Assembly: GCA_964002385.1 (NCBI GenBank)
Contig: CAXFFS010000038.1
Coordinates: 1-13,323, forward strand
Reading direction: 5' to 3'
Source of the DNA: AEGEAN-183 sp964002385
GTDB taxonomy: Bacteria; Pseudomonadota; Gammaproteobacteria; Magnimaribacterales; Magnimaribacteraceae
DNA length: 13,323 nt
Shown one piece after another: positions 6,060-13,323 of this stretch; positions within the stretch are counted from its first letter, which is position 1, and every line of letters starts with the position of its first letter. Made by a program: the position numbers and the translations under genes. The notes under the pieces were generated by a model. That model was not told the DNA's origin, did not search any database, and saw only the letters and a list, made by a program, of their open reading frames with translations.

Positions 6060-6763
6060 ATCAAGGAATAAAAGAAAGAATTTCTGCAATGGTAGATGGA
6101 GAGCTTTCTGAGTTTGAAGTCAGAAGAGTTCTAGAAGAGATTGAAGCTAATCCAGAGTTTAGAGATTACTGGATGAAGCTTCAGATAGCTAAATCTGGAC
6201 TTAAAGATAAATCTTTAGGTTATTTAGATAGGGATATTTCTAAGAGAGTAGCTAAAGAGCTAGGTGAACATGTTGAAGAACCAAAAAAAGCAATTTCTAT
6301 AAATAAGACTTATTTATCTATGGCTGCTGCAGCCTCAGCGGGCCTAGCAATAGTTTTTTCTTTTGGAGTCTTTAATACAGTAGATACTAGTCTATCTCCA
6401 GAAGAGCTATTTGCCTCTGAGGCTTCAAAACAAATTGCTGATGCTATTTCTAGTCCTCAAGCTATACAGGTGTTGGATAAAGCGCTAACTGGAATGAATG
6501 TAACTTTACAAGATCTCAATGCAGGAAAAAAAGGTCAGGTTTATGCAAATTATAGATTTCCTTCAAACGGAAAAACCTTTAGAGTTAGTTTGTCACCTGC
6601 TTCTACAGCATTACCTGAATTAAGGAATGCCCAAGCACCTAAACTGGCTTACTTAGAAACAAAAAATGGCGTTTATATTATTTCCGTAAGTGGGGATATT
6701 TCATCAGAACAAAAGTCTCAAATCTTAAGAAATGCAAACTTTTCCTTTAACAAACTAAACTAA
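6056..6763 (+). CDS. rseA: Anti-sigma-E factor RseA/MucA family
   Basis: Inner-membrane protein that holds sigma-E inactive until proteolysis releases it. The cytoplasmic N-terminus (about 1-85) has the RseA signature: MNQGIKERISAMVDGELSE, then EANPEFRDYWMKLQIAKSGL and DRDISKRVAKELG, which parallels E. coli MDGE, NPEMQKTWESYHLIRDSM and HFDISSRV. One membrane helix lies at about 86-106 (LSMAAAASAGLAIVFSFGVF). The periplasmic part (about 107-235) is longer than the E. coli or MucA tail, and its last 45 residues (KLAYLETKNGVYIISVSGDISSEQKSQ region) loosely resemble the end of RseB/MucB proteins. No rseB or rseC follows; the next gene is the Do-type protease 16 bp downstream. Assignment rests on both the N-terminal motif and position after rpoE. 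Confidence 0.9.
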   Translation: MNQGIKERISAMVDGELSEFEVRRVLEEIEANPEFRDYWMKLQIAKSGLKDKSLGYLDRDISKRVAKELGEHVEEPKKAISINKTYLSMAAAASAGLAIVFSFGVFNTVDTSLSPEELFASEASKQIADAISSPQAIQVLDKALTGMNVTLQDLNAGKKGQVYANYRFPSNGKTFRVSLSPASTALPELRNAQAPKLAYLETKNGVYIISVSGDISSEQKSQILRNANFSFNKLN

Positions 6764-6779
6764 CTTTAAACTTAATATT

Positions 6780-8183
6780 ATGGGTAAATTTTTAGCTGTA
6801 TTTCCTTTGTTTACGCTTTTAGTGTCTTTAAACATACAAAGTGCTAACAACCAATTACCAAGCTTTTCTGAGCTTGCTGAAGTTTCTTCTCCTGCGGTTG
6901 TAAATATTAGCAGTAGCAAGACAGTAAAGAGCAGGGGGTATGGTTCAAGGGGGTTTAATAATGACCCCTTTTATGATGATTTCTTCAAAAGATTCTTTGG
7001 AGAACCGCCTAGCCAAGGTCAAAGAGAAAGGGAGGTAAGGTCTGGAGGTTCAGGTTTTATTATTTCTGAGGACGGATATTTGTTAACCAATAATCATGTA
7101 GTGGATGATGCCGATGAAATTATTGTGAGCTTAAGTGACCGCAGGGAATATAAGGCTGAACTGATAGGCTCAGACGAAAGGTCAGACTTAGCTTTGTTAA
7201 AGATAGAGGCAGAGAATTTACCTGTAGTGAAAATAGGAAAGTCTAATGATTTAAAAGTGGGGGAATGGGTTGTCGCTATTGGTTCTCCATTTCAGCTTAA
7301 TTTTTCTGTCACAGCAGGAATAGTTAGTGCAAAAGGAAGAAGTATTCCCAACGGATCAGATTCAACTTATGTTCCTTTTATACAGACAGATGTAGCTATA
7401 AACCCTGGAAATTCTGGAGGCCCTTTATTTAATCTTGAAGGGAAGGTAGTGGGTATCAATTCTCAGATATATACAAGATCAGGAGGTTATATGGGGGTTT
7501 CTTTTGCTATCCCGATAGATTACGCCATGGATGTTGTTAATCAACTGAAGGAAGGTGGATCAGTTGCAAGAGGCTGGTTGGGAGTAAGCATACAAGAAGT
7601 GACTAGTGATTTTGCGAAAAGCCTAGGAATGTCTATTCCTAAAGGTGCTTTGGTCAGCCAAGTAATGCCTGATAGCCCAGCAGAGAAAGCTGGATTACTA
7701 GTTCGAGATGTTATTGTTGAGTTTGACGGAGTTGAAATAGTGTACTCAGGAGATCTTCCGCAGACAGTGGGAAGTATAAAACCTGGCTCGAAAATAGAAG
7801 CAAATATCATACGTGAAGGTAAGGCAAAAAAAATTAAAATAGAAGTTGGCAAGCTACCGGACAATTTAAGCGTAGCCAGTTCATCTCAGGGAAATAAATC
7901 TAGAGATTTAGGGGTAGTGGTAAGAGAACTAACATTTGAGGAAAGAAGAGAAATGAAGCTGGGCCATGGGGTTCTTATAACTGAAGTAAACCCAGAGGGC
8001 TTGGCAGCTCAGCAAGGCATAATGAAGGGAGATATTATTACCTATTTACTTAATCAAAAAATAAGAAACAGCAGAGATCTTTCCAACGCAATAGAAAAAG
8101 CTAAAGAAAACTCTGATGTTACAATGATTGGCATAGTACGTGGTGGCGTACAAACATTTCGTAGCTTAAAACTAACAAAATAG
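6780..8183 (+). CDS. mucD: Periplasmic Do-family serine protease, MucD/DegP type
   Basis: Periplasmic protease/chaperone for misfolded envelope proteins (HtrA family, S1C). The N-terminus (FLAVFPLFTLLVSLNI, 4-19) is a hydrophobic signal sequence; the cleavage site is unclear. The trypsin-like domain (about 30-255) has the triad His106 (TNNHVV), Asp136 (SDLALLKI) and Ser212 (NPGNSGGPLF). Between the signal and His lies the Gly/Arg-rich loop with FYDDFFKRFFGE (64-75), typical of DegP/MucD. Two PDZ domains follow (about 265-355 and 375-462). With 467 residues and two PDZs it is DegP/DegQ/MucD, not the single-PDZ sensor DegS. Location after rpoE-rseA mirrors Pseudomonas algU-mucA-mucB-mucC-mucD minus the middle genes, suggesting sigma-E control and feedback on envelope stress. 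No Shine-Dalgarno is evident before ATG 6780. Confidence 0.95.
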   Translation: MGKFLAVFPLFTLLVSLNIQSANNQLPSFSELAEVSSPAVVNISSSKTVKSRGYGSRGFNNDPFYDDFFKRFFGEPPSQGQREREVRSGGSGFIISEDGYLLTNNHVVDDADEIIVSLSDRREYKAELIGSDERSDLALLKIEAENLPVVKIGKSNDLKVGEWVVAIGSPFQLNFSVTAGIVSAKGRSIPNGSDSTYVPFIQTDVAINPGNSGGPLFNLEGKVVGINSQIYTRSGGYMGVSFAIPIDYAMDVVNQLKEGGSVARGWLGVSIQEVTSDFAKSLGMSIPKGALVSQVMPDSPAEKAGLLVRDVIVEFDGVEIVYSGDLPQTVGSIKPGSKIEANIIREGKAKKIKIEVGKLPDNLSVASSSQGNKSRDLGVVVRELTFEERREMKLGHGVLITEVNPEGLAAQQGIMKGDIITYLLNQKIRNSRDLSNAIEKAKENSDVTMIGIVRGGVQTFRSLKLTK

Positions 8184-8226
8184 TTACCCTTTATACTTAT
8201 CATAAGCTGAAAAGCGCTTAAAACTT

Positions 8227-10011
8227 ATGGATATAAGGAATTTTTCTATTATTGCTCACATTGATCATGGGAAGTCTACTCTAGCGGACAGGATAATTGA
8301 GCTTTGTGGCGGCTTAACTGACCGAGAGATGTCAGATCAAGTTTTAGACACTCTAGACCTAGAAAAAGAGAGGGGCATTACAATTAAAGCTCAGACGGTC
8401 AATTTGAATTATTTAGCTGATAATGGTGAAACTTATCAATTAAATTTAATTGACACTCCTGGGCATGTTGATTTTTCTTATGAAGTTTCAAGGTCTTTAT
8501 CGGCCTGTGAAGGAGCCATTCTGTTAGTAGACGCTTCGCAGGGAGTTGAAGCTCAAACTTTATCAACTTGTTTTAATGCAATTGAAGAAGGACTCAACAT
8601 TATTCCTGTATTAAATAAAATAGACCTCGATCAAGCAGATCCAGAGAGAGTAAAGAAAGAAATACAAGAAATTATAGGCATAGATGCTTCTTCAGCCCCA
8701 TGTATAAGTGCGAAAGAGGGTATAGGTATCAGAGAAGTTTTAGAAAAAGTCATTAAAGAAGTTCCTTCAGCTTCAATAAATATTAAATCTCCTTTGCAGG
8801 CTTCCATCATAGATTCATGGTTTGATAATTACTTGGGGGTGGTATCTTTAGTTAAAGTGGTAAATGGGTCTTTAAAAAAAGGTGATTTGATAGAAGTCCA
8901 TTCTAAAAAAGAAAAACACTCAATTGATAAGCTGGGTGTATTTACTCCTAAAAGGAAAGAATTAGATGAACTGTCTTCCGGCCAAGTAGGATTTGTGTGT
9001 GCTTCCATAAAAGAAATAAGAGGAGCTCCAGTAGGGGATACAATCATTAAATATAATTCCAATACTGAACAACTTCTTGGATTTAAAGAAATTAACCCTC
9101 AGGTGTATGCAGCCCTTTTTCCTCAAAGTGCAGACGATTTTGAATCTTTTCGAGATGCACTTGAAAAACTATGTATTAATGACGCTTCTTTGCACTACGA
9201 ACCTGAGCATTCTGATGCCCTGGGGGCAGGGTTTCGTTGCGGTTTTTTAGGGACTTTGCATATGGAAATAATCTCTGAAAGATTAAACAGAGAATACGGA
9301 GTTGATCTTATAACCACAGCCCCAACAGTTGCTTACAGGATATTAGATAAAGAAGGAAAAGAAATAAGAATTGAAAGCCCAAGCTCTTTACCTGAACCTA
9401 ACAAAATAGAGGAAATCAGAGAACCGATAGCCAAAGCTAATATTCTGGTTCCTGAAAAATTTATAGGATCAGTAATGTCACTCTGTAATCAGAGGAGGGG
9501 ACGACAATGCTCTTTACGTTATGTTGCTGGTCAAGCCGAGTTAGTTTATGACATTCCCTTAAGTGAAATAGTTATAGACTTCTTTGATAGGCTTAAGTCT
9601 GTCAGCAAAGGCTATGCCTCTTTAGATTATTCTTTGGATAGATACGAAAAAGGAGATGTGATCAAATTAGATATCCTTTTAAATGGAGATAGAGTAGACG
9701 CCCTGGCAATAATTGTTCATAGATTAGCTGCTCAAGCCAAAGCAAGACAACTAACCGAATCCCTCAAAGAAGTTATTCCAAGACAGCAATTCGATGTTGC
9801 CATACAAGCTGCCATAGGCGGAAAAATAATTTCGAGACAGACAGTAAAAGCTTTTCGAAAGAATGTAACCGCTAAACTTTACGGAGGAGACGTTACCAGG
9901 AAAATGAAGCTTCTCGATAAACAGAAGGCAGGTAAAAAGAGAATGAAAAAGATTGGAAAAGTTGAAGTGCCGCAAGAAGCATTTCTTACAGTACTAAGGG
10001 TAAATGACTGA
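8227..10011 (+). CDS. lepA: Elongation factor 4 (LepA), ribosome-associated GTPase
   Basis: Translational GTPase that acts on ribosomes (back-translocation or ribosome biogenesis have been proposed). The 594-residue product is full length (E. coli 599). GTPase motifs: G1 AHIDHGKST (10-18), G2 RGITIK (49-54), G3 DTPGH (76-80), G4 NKID (130-133), G5 SAK (161-163). Then come domain II, the EF-G-like domains III and V, and the LepA-specific C-terminal domain, recognised by IPRQQFDVAIQAAIGGKI, TVKAFRKNVTAKLYGGD, and the Lys-rich KQKAGKKRMKKIGKVEVPQEAF. A 43-bp gap precedes it, with -10-like TATACT (8192-8197) and TATCAT (8198-8203) but no clear -35. lepA-lepB order is the gammaproteobacterial norm. 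Confidence 0.98.
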   Translation: MDIRNFSIIAHIDHGKSTLADRIIELCGGLTDREMSDQVLDTLDLEKERGITIKAQTVNLNYLADNGETYQLNLIDTPGHVDFSYEVSRSLSACEGAILLVDASQGVEAQTLSTCFNAIEEGLNIIPVLNKIDLDQADPERVKKEIQEIIGIDASSAPCISAKEGIGIREVLEKVIKEVPSASINIKSPLQASIIDSWFDNYLGVVSLVKVVNGSLKKGDLIEVHSKKEKHSIDKLGVFTPKRKELDELSSGQVGFVCASIKEIRGAPVGDTIIKYNSNTEQLLGFKEINPQVYAALFPQSADDFESFRDALEKLCINDASLHYEPEHSDALGAGFRCGFLGTLHMEIISERLNREYGVDLITTAPTVAYRILDKEGKEIRIESPSSLPEPNKIEEIREPIAKANILVPEKFIGSVMSLCNQRRGRQCSLRYVAGQAELVYDIPLSEIVIDFFDRLKSVSKGYASLDYSLDRYEKGDVIKLDILLNGDRVDALAIIVHRLAAQAKARQLTESLKEVIPRQQFDVAIQAAIGGKIISRQTVKAFRKNVTAKLYGGDVTRKMKLLDKQKAGKKRMKKIGKVEVPQEAFLTVLRVND

Positions 10012-10036
10012 GATGGAATCCCGTTAACTATAAGAT

Positions 10037-11017
10037 ATGGATCAGATACTAATACTTCTAATAATTTCAGGCCTTATAGGCTATTCTGCTTGGATTTTTT
10101 TTACTATCAAGCCAAATAAGATTGGTACCCAGATAGCAAGTGGGGCAATGTTTATCATTGTCCTGTTATTACTTTGGAGAGTTTTCCAATTAAATTTAGA
10201 TTTTGGATTAGTCCTGTCCATAGCAACTCTTTTTGCTGGGTTATCTTGGGTTGCAGGGTTAATTCTTAAACTGAAAAATTTAATCTCAGAGAGTAGATCT
10301 TATTTTTGGATTTTACTTGTAATTCTGTGCATTAGATCTTTTGCCTATGAACCTTACCAAATTCCTTCAAGCTCCATGGAGCCTGGATTGCAAGTAGGAG
10401 ACTTTGTGCTAGTTAATAAATTTGCTTATGGAATAAGACTACCAGCAATAAATAAGCTAGTTTCTAAGGAAAAAGAGCCAAAAAGAGGTGAGGTTGCAGT
10501 ATTTGTACCGCCTCATACTTTGTGTGATTCAACACCTGAAGAAGCTAGACCAGAGCTATCTTCTATGTCAATCCGAGACAGCCAAATTTTCTTAAGTAGA
10601 TTTCTTTCATTACAAGAAGCTAGATGCACTACCTTGGGAACTAAGTACATTAAAAGAGTAATCGGAATTCCAGGGGACAGAATTGAAATAAAAGGATATG
10701 AGCTTTTTATAAATGGAAATAAAGTTAAGCAAGAACTTTTGGATAAGAGTAGTGAAGAAAGCCTTTATTTGGAAACCATCGATGATATTGATCACATTGT
10801 GAGAATTTTAGGAATTTCTGAATATGAAAATTTTGTCTGGGATGTGCCTCCCGATAAATATTTAGTAATCGGTGACAATAGAGACAACAGTTTGGATAGT
10901 AGAGCTTGGGGCTATTTTTCAAAGGAAAACCTTATCGGAAGAGGTGAATTTATTTGGTTGCACTGGGGTTCTTTCACTGAACTCCCACACTTTCAACGAA
11001 ATAAACGTATTCAGTAA
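10037..11017 (+). CDS. lepB: Signal peptidase I
   Basis: Inner-membrane protease that removes signal peptides from exported proteins on the periplasmic face. The 326-residue protein begins with hydrophobic segments at about 3-22, 35-50, 57-78 and 88-103. It then has box B IPSSSMEPGLQVGDFVLVNK with nucleophile Ser113, and box D KYIKRVIGIPGDRIEI with the general base Lys206. Box E is GDNRDNSLDSRAWG (279-292). Family length is normal (E. coli 324). A Cys pair (163, 197) lies in the periplasmic insertion, as in E. coli. There is a 25-bp gap after lepA and a 7-bp gap before the rnc start, consistent with one operon. Confidence 0.97.
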   Translation: MDQILILLIISGLIGYSAWIFFTIKPNKIGTQIASGAMFIIVLLLLWRVFQLNLDFGLVLSIATLFAGLSWVAGLILKLKNLISESRSYFWILLVILCIRSFAYEPYQIPSSSMEPGLQVGDFVLVNKFAYGIRLPAINKLVSKEKEPKRGEVAVFVPPHTLCDSTPEEARPELSSMSIRDSQIFLSRFLSLQEARCTTLGTKYIKRVIGIPGDRIEIKGYELFINGNKVKQELLDKSSEESLYLETIDDIDHIVRILGISEYENFVWDVPPDKYLVIGDNRDNSLDSRAWGYFSKENLIGRGEFIWLHWGSFTELPHFQRNKRIQ

Positions 11018-11024
11018 TCTACTT

Positions 11025-11681
11025 GTGTCTTCTAATTTTAAGAAACTAAAATCTGATTTTAATAATAAAGCGCTTTTAGATTTAGCTCTAACCCATAAGA
11101 GTGCTTCTAAGAATAACAATGAGCGGCTTGAGTTTTTAGGAGATGCCATTATTAATTTTTATGTGGCAGAAAAGCTTTTTGAAACCTATATTGACCTACA
11201 AGAAGGCAAATTAACTCAGTTAAGAGCCTCACTTGTAAGTAGAAATTTTTTAAACAGTTTGGGTTTGGGCATAGGCTTATCTCAAGAACTAAAATTAGGA
11301 AAGGGGGAATCCACTGAAAATAATTCAATCATCGGTAATGCTCTAGAAGCAATTGTAGGGGCAATTTTTTTAGACTCAGGACTAGAAAATACAAAAAAGT
11401 TTCTTGATGGACTTTACTTTGAGAAGTTTGCAAACCTACAACCCGACTTGGATTCCAGAGATTCAAAGTCACATCTACAGGAAATCTTACAAAAAAAAGG
11501 TCTCCCTTTACCCACTTATCAATTGGTGGATCATGGGCCAAAATATAATGATGACAGATTTGTGAGTTCATGCAGCTCAGATGATTTAGCAATATCTGCT
11601 ATTGGAAAGGGAAAGACTAAGAAAATTGCTGAACAGGAAGCTGCTAAATTATTATTAGAAGAACATTTCAAGAATGAATAA
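11025..11681 (+). CDS. rnc: Ribonuclease III
   Basis: Double-strand-specific endoribonuclease for rRNA precursor processing and mRNA control. I chose the GTG at 11025, 7 bp after the lepB stop, because it gives 218 residues and the usual short N-terminus before FKKLKSDF; the frame stays open upstream to an ATG at 10872, but that would put 51 non-homologous residues inside lepB. The nuclease domain (about 1-140) has LALTHKSAS, the signature NERLEFLGD (32-40) with Glu33, Glu36 and Asp40, then EGKLTQLRA with Glu60, and GNALEAIVGAIFLDSG with Glu108. The position of E. coli Asp114 is Asn105 here. The dsRNA-binding domain (about 148-218) runs from DSKSHLQEILQKKG to KKIAEQEAAKLLLEE. The 3' end overlaps era by 8 bp. 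Confidence 0.95.
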   Translation: MSSNFKKLKSDFNNKALLDLALTHKSASKNNNERLEFLGDAIINFYVAEKLFETYIDLQEGKLTQLRASLVSRNFLNSLGLGIGLSQELKLGKGESTENNSIIGNALEAIVGAIFLDSGLENTKKFLDGLYFEKFANLQPDLDSRDSKSHLQEILQKKGLPLPTYQLVDHGPKYNDDRFVSSCSSDDLAISAIGKGKTKKIAEQEAAKLLLEEHFKNE

Positions 11682-12576
11682 TAGTACGACAAAAAAAACA
11701 GGCATGGTTTCCTTAATAGGGAAAACAAATGTGGGTAAATCAACTTTATTAAATCAGTTGGTAGAACAAAAAGTCTCAATTACCTCAAGAAAACCTCAAA
11801 CAACCAGACAAAGACTATTAGGCATCAAGACCGAAGGAAGTAATCAAATAATTTATGTGGATACGCCGGGTTTTCATCAAGGCCATAAGAGGGCATTAAA
11901 CAAATTTATGAACAAGACAGCTTTATCTTCAATCGAAGGAGTTGATATAGTTCTTTTTGTAGTAGATGCTTTAAATTTTTCCGTGACGGACGAACATTTA
12001 TTAAGCCAAGTATCTACCAAAGACAATCAAGTAATGCTGGTTATCAACAAAATAGATAAAGTTGCAAAGAAAGAAAAGTTAATCCCCTTTGTTGAAGAGG
12101 TCACAAAACTGTTTCCATTTTCAGAAGTCATCCCAATTTCAGCATTGAAAAGGAAAAATATTGATATCTTGGAAAAAGAGATAACAAAAAGATTGCCCGT
12201 TGGCGCTCATCTCTATCCTGAAGATCAAATAGCAGACAGTTCAGAAAGATTTTTGACAAGTGAAATAATTAGAGAAAAATGTATCTCTAGAGTGGGAGAC
12301 GAAATTCCATATAGACTTTCAGTTGTTATCGATAGCTTTAAAGAAGAGGACAAGTTAATAACCATTGATGGAACAATTTATATTGAGAAAAGCAGTCAAA
12401 AAGGCATAGTTATAGGAGAACAAGGTAAGCGCCTAAAGGCTATAGGTACTGCTGCTAGAAAGGATTTAGAAAGAATGTTAGGTAATAAGGTTATGCTTAG
12501 GCTTTGGGTTAAAGTTAAGAAAGATTGGACAAATGACAGAAGTGCTTTGAATTTCATGGGGTATAAGGTTGTTTAA
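11674..12576 (+). CDS. era: GTPase Era, 30S ribosome assembly
   Basis: Essential GTPase that binds the 3' end of 16S rRNA and monitors small-subunit maturation. The 300-residue protein (E. coli 301) has G1 GKTNVGKS (16-23; GRPNVGKS in E. coli), effector region TTRQR (43-47), G3 DTPGFH (63-68), G4 NKID (125-128), G5 SAL (156-158). A C-terminal KH domain (about 215-285) has SFKEED, IGEQGKRLKAIG (GxxG at 248-251) and ARKDLERMLG, ending in LNFMGY. The ATG start lies within the end of rnc (8-bp overlap), and its own end overlaps recO by 8 bp. The rnc-era-recO coupling is the conserved arrangement linking rRNA processing to ribosome assembly. Confidence 0.98.
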   Translation: MNNSTTKKTGMVSLIGKTNVGKSTLLNQLVEQKVSITSRKPQTTRQRLLGIKTEGSNQIIYVDTPGFHQGHKRALNKFMNKTALSSIEGVDIVLFVVDALNFSVTDEHLLSQVSTKDNQVMLVINKIDKVAKKEKLIPFVEEVTKLFPFSEVIPISALKRKNIDILEKEITKRLPVGAHLYPEDQIADSSERFLTSEIIREKCISRVGDEIPYRLSVVIDSFKEEDKLITIDGTIYIEKSSQKGIVIGEQGKRLKAIGTAARKDLERMLGNKVMLRLWVKVKKDWTNDRSALNFMGYKVV

Positions 12577-13285
12577 GAGTTTAACCCTTGAGCCCGCAAT
12601 TGTTTTGCATACAAGGCCTTATAAAGAAACCAGTTTAATTGTGGAAAGCCTCACTAGAAATCATGGGAGAGTTTCTTTTGTCGCCAAGGGAGCAAAAAGA
12701 CCCAAAAGTAAAATAGGAGTAATCAAGACCCCTTCTTGTTTATTTCTAATATCTTGTAGAGGCAAAGGAGATCTTAAAACCCTAACTCATTGCGAAATTA
12801 ATACATACTTTGATCCTTCTTCAGAAAACTTCAATTCTTTGGTTTATTTAAATGAGCTACTAATCAAACTTTTAGAGAAAGAAGACCCCCATCCTGAAAT
12901 TTTTGATCATTATTTAAAGGTATGTGACTTTTTAAAACATTTAGGCAAGAAGGATTTAGGAACCCATCTCAGATTCTTCGAACTTAACCTTTTAAAAGAA
13001 ATTGGTTATGGTCTTGATCTAAAATTTGAAGCCAACTCCGATAATAAGATTACGGAGGAGAATAGGTATGCCTTTGATCCCATAATAGGCTTCCAGCTTT
13101 TAAAAGATTCTTCGGATAAAAAGAATTGTTACAACGGAAAAGATATCATTAATTTCTCAAAAGGAGACTTAACTAACCCAGATGCTCTTTTGGCATCTAA
13201 ACAAATTATGAGAGAAGCTATAGACTTCCACCTTGGCAATAAATCTATAAAGATAAGGGAGTACCTATCCGTTCAAGGTAGTTAA
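12569..13285 (+). CDS. recO: DNA repair protein RecO
   Basis: Recombination mediator of the RecFOR pathway: helps load RecA on SSB-coated single-stranded DNA at gaps. The 238-residue protein (E. coli 242) has the N-terminal OB-fold with AIVLHTRPYKETSLIVESLTR-like start, GRVSFVAKGAKRPKSKIG (33-50), and the helical domain with LVYLNELLIKLL and LRFFELNLLKEIGYGLDL. No Cys4 zinc motif is visible, as in E. coli RecO. The start is TTG at 12569, overlapping the end of era by 8 bp with AAGG immediately before it; no in-frame ATG fits the N-terminus. acpS begins 2 bp after its stop, so pdxJ, usually next, is absent. Confidence 0.94.
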   Translation: MFKSLTLEPAIVLHTRPYKETSLIVESLTRNHGRVSFVAKGAKRPKSKIGVIKTPSCLFLISCRGKGDLKTLTHCEINTYFDPSSENFNSLVYLNELLIKLLEKEDPHPEIFDHYLKVCDFLKHLGKKDLGTHLRFFELNLLKEIGYGLDLKFEANSDNKITEENRYAFDPIIGFQLLKDSSDKKNCYNGKDIINFSKGDLTNPDALLASKQIMREAIDFHLGNKSIKIREYLSVQGS

Positions 13286-13287
13286 GC

Positions 13288-13323
13288 ATGATTAAAGGAA
13301 TTGGAACAGATTTAGTAGAAAAA
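13288..13323 (+). CDS. acpS: Holo-[acyl-carrier-protein] synthase, N-terminal 12 codons (cut by window edge)
   Basis: Transfers 4'-phosphopantetheine from CoA to apo-ACP for fatty acid synthesis. Only MIKGIGTDLVEK is visible. GxGTDxVE is the family N-terminal motif, with Asp8 the expected Mg-binding residue. The ATG is 2 bp after the recO stop, preceded by CAAGG. The position at the end of the lepA-lepB-rnc-era-recO block supports the call. Confidence 0.85.
   Translation, partial: MIKGIGTDLVEK

Noticed and set aside
8203..8220. TAAGC / GCTTA inverted repeat just before lepA as a terminator or attenuator
   Set aside because: Only five paired bases, the inner pairs mismatch, and no T-run follows.
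1..13323. Mobile element, CRISPR array, toxin-antitoxin or defence island
   Set aside because: No transposase, integrase, regular repeats or unknown gene clusters are visible; nearly every base belongs to conserved housekeeping genes.

Overview
The window is ordinary chromosomal DNA from an AT-rich, tightly packed gammaproteobacterium. The main evidence is gene order: rpoE-rseA-(protease)-lepA-lepB-rnc-era-recO-acpS follows the classic gammaproteobacterial block, and the encoded proteins carry the family motifs. Low GC, gaps of 0-45 bp, many 8-15 bp gene overlaps, frequent GTG/TTG starts and weak Shine-Dalgarno sequences suggest a streamlined, possibly marine SAR86-like lineage. That lineage guess is inference; no marker in the window proves it.

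Layout: 1-938 is the C-terminal two thirds of glycerol kinase (glpK, cut by the window edge). 1032-2219 is a short ACT-domain phosphoglycerate dehydrogenase (serA type). 2220-2613 is the only long non-coding stretch. It holds an AT-rich tract with small palindromes, followed by a cluster of DnaA-box sequences that includes two perfect TTATCCACA boxes facing each other. It is a candidate replication origin or DnaA-controlled site. 2614-3318 is uracil-DNA glycosylase (ung), converging with and overlapping ygfZ (3304-4179, minus strand). ygfZ is divergent from sdhE (4208-4462), which overlaps glucokinase (4449-5375).

From 5433 to the right edge every gene is on the plus strand. First comes the envelope-stress unit rpoE-rseA-mucD/degP, preceded by a sequence resembling a sigma-E promoter, which suggests autoregulation. 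Then follow translation factor lepA, signal peptidase lepB, RNase III, the ribosome-assembly GTPase era, recombination mediator recO and the first 12 codons of acpS.

Compared with the textbook arrangement, rseB and rseC are missing between rseA and lepA (a Do-type protease sits there instead), and pdxJ is missing between recO and acpS. No mobile element, CRISPR array, tRNA, rRNA or novel multi-gene system is visible. The strongest unexplained signal is the DnaA-box cluster at 2512-2604. Next are the reduced sigma-E operon and an Asp-to-Asn change at a metal-ligand position of RNase III.
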